From the NCBI GenBank assembly GCA_947070915.1, contig CAMTDY010000019.1, forward strand, positions 1 to 23,880: a stretch of DNA of 23,880 bases. Direction: 5' to 3'. The notes under the pieces were generated by a model. The model did no database searches. It was not told the DNA's origin and saw nothing but the letters and a program-made list of their open reading frames with translations. Positions 22,182 through 23,880 of this stretch are shown here, in pieces. The DNA is from an uncultured Roseburia sp. (GTDB taxonomy: Bacteria; Bacillota; Clostridia; Lachnospirales; Lachnospiraceae). Position numbers and translations under genes: made by a program. Each line of letters opens with the position of its first letter. Within the stretch, counting starts at the first letter, position 1.

Positions 22182-23606
22182 ATGAAGGAAGTAGCAGAGG
22201 GCAGGAAGAAACAGGCGGTGAATCCATATCTCCCCTCCTGGGAATATATTCCGGATGGAGAACCCTATGTCTTTGATGGAAGAGTGTATGTGTATGGTTC
22301 CCACGATTATTATAACGGGCATGTGTTCTGCCTGGGGGATTATGTGTGCTGGTCAGCGCCAGTGGAAGATCTGGGAGACTGGAGATACGAGGGAGTCATC
22401 TATCCCAAGACGGAGGACCCGCTGAACAAAGACGGGAAAATGTGTCTTTATGCGCCGGATGTGACGGTGGGGCCGGATGGAAGATACTATTTATATTATG
22501 TGCTGGATCATGTATCTGTGGTGTCTGTTGCAGTCTGCGATACGCCGGCTGGGAAGTATCAGTTTTATGGATATGTCCATTATCAGGATGGCACCAGACT
22601 GGGAGACAGGGAGGGGGATGAGCCCCAGTTTGATCCCGGTGTGCTCACTGAGGGGGAACGTACCTATCTTTATACCGGTTTTTGCGGCAGAGGGGATAAG
22701 TCCCGCACCGGAGCCATGGTGACGGTTCTTGGCCGGGATATGCTTACGGTCATCGAAGATCCGGTAAGGGTGGCTCCCGGATGCGAGTATTCGGAGGGCA
22801 GCGGTTTCGAGGGACATGAGTTCTTTGAGGCCTCTTCCATGCGAAAGATCGGGGACACCTATTATTTTATTTATTCTTCCGTCCTGATGCATGAGCTCTG
22901 CTATGCGGTGAGCCAGGATCCCTGCAAAGGATTTACCTATGGAGGGGTGATCGTCAGCAACTGTGACCTGAATCTGGATAAGGATAAGCCGGCTTCCCTG
23001 CCTATGGCCTATGGCGCCAACAATCACGGAAGCATTGTGGAGATTGGAGGGACATGGTACATATTTTATCACCGCCACACCAATGGCAGCTGGTATAGCA
23101 GACAGGGCTGTGCCGAAGAGATCCGCATTCTGCCGGATGGAAGCATTCCCCAGGTGGAGATCACGTCCTGTGGCCTAAACGGCGGCCCTCTGTCGGATGA
23201 AGGAGAATATCCGGCTTATATAGCCTGCCACCTGTTTACGGATAACCCTTCTGTCTATGTGGGGGGAGATGAATTCCCCAAGATCATGCAGGATGGAAGA
23301 GATGGCGATGAAGAGCCGGGATATATCGCCAACATGCAGGATTCTGCCACGGCGGGATTTAAATATTTTTCCTGTGAAAATGTGACGGGAGTCCGGATCA
23401 AAGTCCGCGGCTATGCCGACGGCATATTTGAAGTGAAGACAAAATGGAACGGCGAGGCGCTGGCGGCGATCCCGGTCCAGTACACGAATGTGTGGGAAGA
23501 GTACTCTGTGAAAGTACAGATTCCCGATGGAATCCACGCGCTGTATCTCACTTACCGCGGAGGCGGCACGGCAAGCCTGCTGTCTGTTGAACTGCTTCAT
23601 AAATAA
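22182..23606 (+). CDS. Glycoside hydrolase family 43 with C-terminal CBM6-like domain
   Basis: Protein of 474 residues with no signal peptide, so probably intracellular. The GH43 propeller covers about 12-320. Candidate catalytic base is D25 in YIPDGEPYVF, followed by VYVYGSHD. D93 in LYAPDVTV is the pKa modulator, E216 in EFFEASSM the general acid, and H282 lies in the GANNHGS segment, with FYHRHTNG after it. The last 130 residues (EEPGYIANMQDSATAGFKYF to the end, LYLTYRGGGTASLLSVELL) look like a carbohydrate-binding jelly roll of the CBM6 type. Arabinofuranosidase or beta-xylosidase activity is likely; which one is not resolved. It is third in the cassette, 54 nt after the lipoprotein, and is followed by a terminator. 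Confidence 0.88.
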   Translation: MKEVAEGRKKQAVNPYLPSWEYIPDGEPYVFDGRVYVYGSHDYYNGHVFCLGDYVCWSAPVEDLGDWRYEGVIYPKTEDPLNKDGKMCLYAPDVTVGPDGRYYLYYVLDHVSVVSVAVCDTPAGKYQFYGYVHYQDGTRLGDREGDEPQFDPGVLTEGERTYLYTGFCGRGDKSRTGAMVTVLGRDMLTVIEDPVRVAPGCEYSEGSGFEGHEFFEASSMRKIGDTYYFIYSSVLMHELCYAVSQDPCKGFTYGGVIVSNCDLNLDKDKPASLPMAYGANNHGSIVEIGGTWYIFYHRHTNGSWYSRQGCAEEIRILPDGSIPQVEITSCGLNGGPLSDEGEYPAYIACHLFTDNPSVYVGGDEFPKIMQDGRDGDEEPGYIANMQDSATAGFKYFSCENVTGVRIKVRGYADGIFEVKTKWNGEALAAIPVQYTNVWEEYSVKVQIPDGIHALYLTYRGGGTASLLSVELLHK

Positions 23607-23609
23607 TAG

Positions 23610-23662
23610 AAGAGGGTATCCCAAAAGCCAGGAAATGACTTGAAGGATACCCTTTTATTTTC
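23610..23662. terminator. Rho-independent terminator, probably bidirectional
   Basis: GGGTATCC (23614-23621) pairs perfectly with GGATACCC (23645-23652), followed by TTTTATTTTCT. On the opposite strand the stem is followed by TCTTCTATTATT. It ends the GH43 cassette and could also stop the convergent minus-strand transcript. The 23-nt loop is long. Confidence 0.75.
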
Positions 23663-23793
23663 TCGGAAGGCACAAACCATGACACCGCCCGCGAAGGTGA
23701 AAAACTTGCAGAGCGTGTTTCACATCGTTTTCATGGCGTAGCTGCGCTATGTCTGGGTGGAGTTCCTTTTCTGCTGTTTCCACCGTGAAAATT
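23663..23793. other. Hairpin-rich intergenic stretch
   Basis: About 130 nt without a convincing gene. GTGAAA (23698-23703) can pair with TTTCAC (23719-23724). A 20-nt near-palindrome at about 23733-23752, CATGGCGTAG next to CTGCGCTATG, folds with two G-U pairs. CACC and GGTG also flank a GC-rich segment. It looks like a dispersed intergenic element or a structured 3' untranslated region of the minus-strand gene. Confidence 0.35.
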
Positions 23794-23880
23794 TTAAAGT
23801 TCAGCCAGAATATCCAGCAGTGAACGGTGTACCGCCTGAAGTTCCTCAGAGACAGAGCTGAGCTGGTCTGCATCCACCTC
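23794..23880 (-). CDS. C-terminal 28 codons of a minus-strand gene, cut by the right edge
   Basis: Read on the minus strand from the window edge, the frame gives EVDADQLSSVSEELQAVHRS followed by LLDILAEL and a TAA stop (complement of 23794-23796). The composition is that of an amphipathic helix with regularly spaced leucines, which looks more genuine than a competing 72-residue frame in the same place. Orientation converges with the GH43 cassette and fits the bidirectional terminator. The family cannot be named from so little. Confidence 0.35.
   Translation of the reverse strand, partial: EVDADQLSSVSEELQAVHRSLLDILAEL

Noticed and set aside
23655..23873. 72-residue minus-strand frame at the right edge
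   Set aside because: Its composition is irregular and it runs through the hairpin-rich stretch; another minus frame ending at 23794 looks more like protein.
1..23880. CRISPR array, tRNA, insertion sequence or prophage genes
   Set aside because: No regularly spaced repeats, cloverleaf, transposase, integrase or phage structural motif was found on either strand.

Overview
This window reads like a chromosomal segment of a gut-type Firmicute, most likely Lachnospiraceae (Blautia/Dorea/Mediterraneibacter-like). Reasons are the moderate GC content, strong AGGAGG-type ribosome sites, frequent GTG/TTG starts, a two-subunit transketolase, clostridial-style proteins (PF06541 membrane protein, DUF815 ATPase, YqeG phosphatase) and glycoside hydrolase family 43 (GH43) enzymes. 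The genus is inferred, not proven. Every confidently called gene is on the + strand. There are no tRNA or rRNA genes, no CRISPR array, and no transposase or phage gene.

Layout: (1) 1-2933, a beta-CASP metallo-hydrolase cut by the left edge, then a c-di-GMP protein with a decayed GGDEF and an intact EAL domain. (2) 3036-5612, transaldolase/F6P aldolase and split transketolase, i.e. the non-oxidative pentose phosphate branch, interrupted by a palindromic 98-bp repeat structure. (3) 5742-8441, a duplicated-domain membrane protein and EPSP synthase (aroA). (4) 8505-10283, argS, with a near-consensus promoter lying inside the end of aroA. (5) 10341-13055, two unrelated P-loop ATPases side by side. 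(6) 13070-16721, yqeG, an Xaa-Pro peptidase, a fused AroD-AroK enzyme and efp. (7) 16907-18717, fabH and an MTA/SAH-nucleosidase-like protein. (8) 18811-23606, a three-gene unit of GH43, lipoprotein and GH43 behind a clear promoter and closed by a terminator. (9) After 23660, a hairpin-rich stretch and the tail of a probable minus-strand gene.

How the genes work together: aroA and the AroD-AroK fusion supply three steps of chorismate synthesis. tal and tkt interconvert sugar phosphates and make erythrose-4-phosphate, a chorismate precursor. The GH43 enzymes probably release arabinose or xylose from imported plant oligosaccharides, and these sugars would be metabolised through the same pentose phosphate branch. 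efp and argS are translation housekeeping genes.

I do not see an unmistakable new defence or mobile system. The most unusual items are the palindromic repeat structure after tal, the AroD-AroK fusion in a peptidase/efp neighbourhood, the nucleosidase homologue with Asn where the catalytic Asp should be, the ATPase pair whose first member has lost the acidic nuclease-motif residues, and the GH43-lipoprotein-GH43 cassette with an unrecognised lipoprotein.
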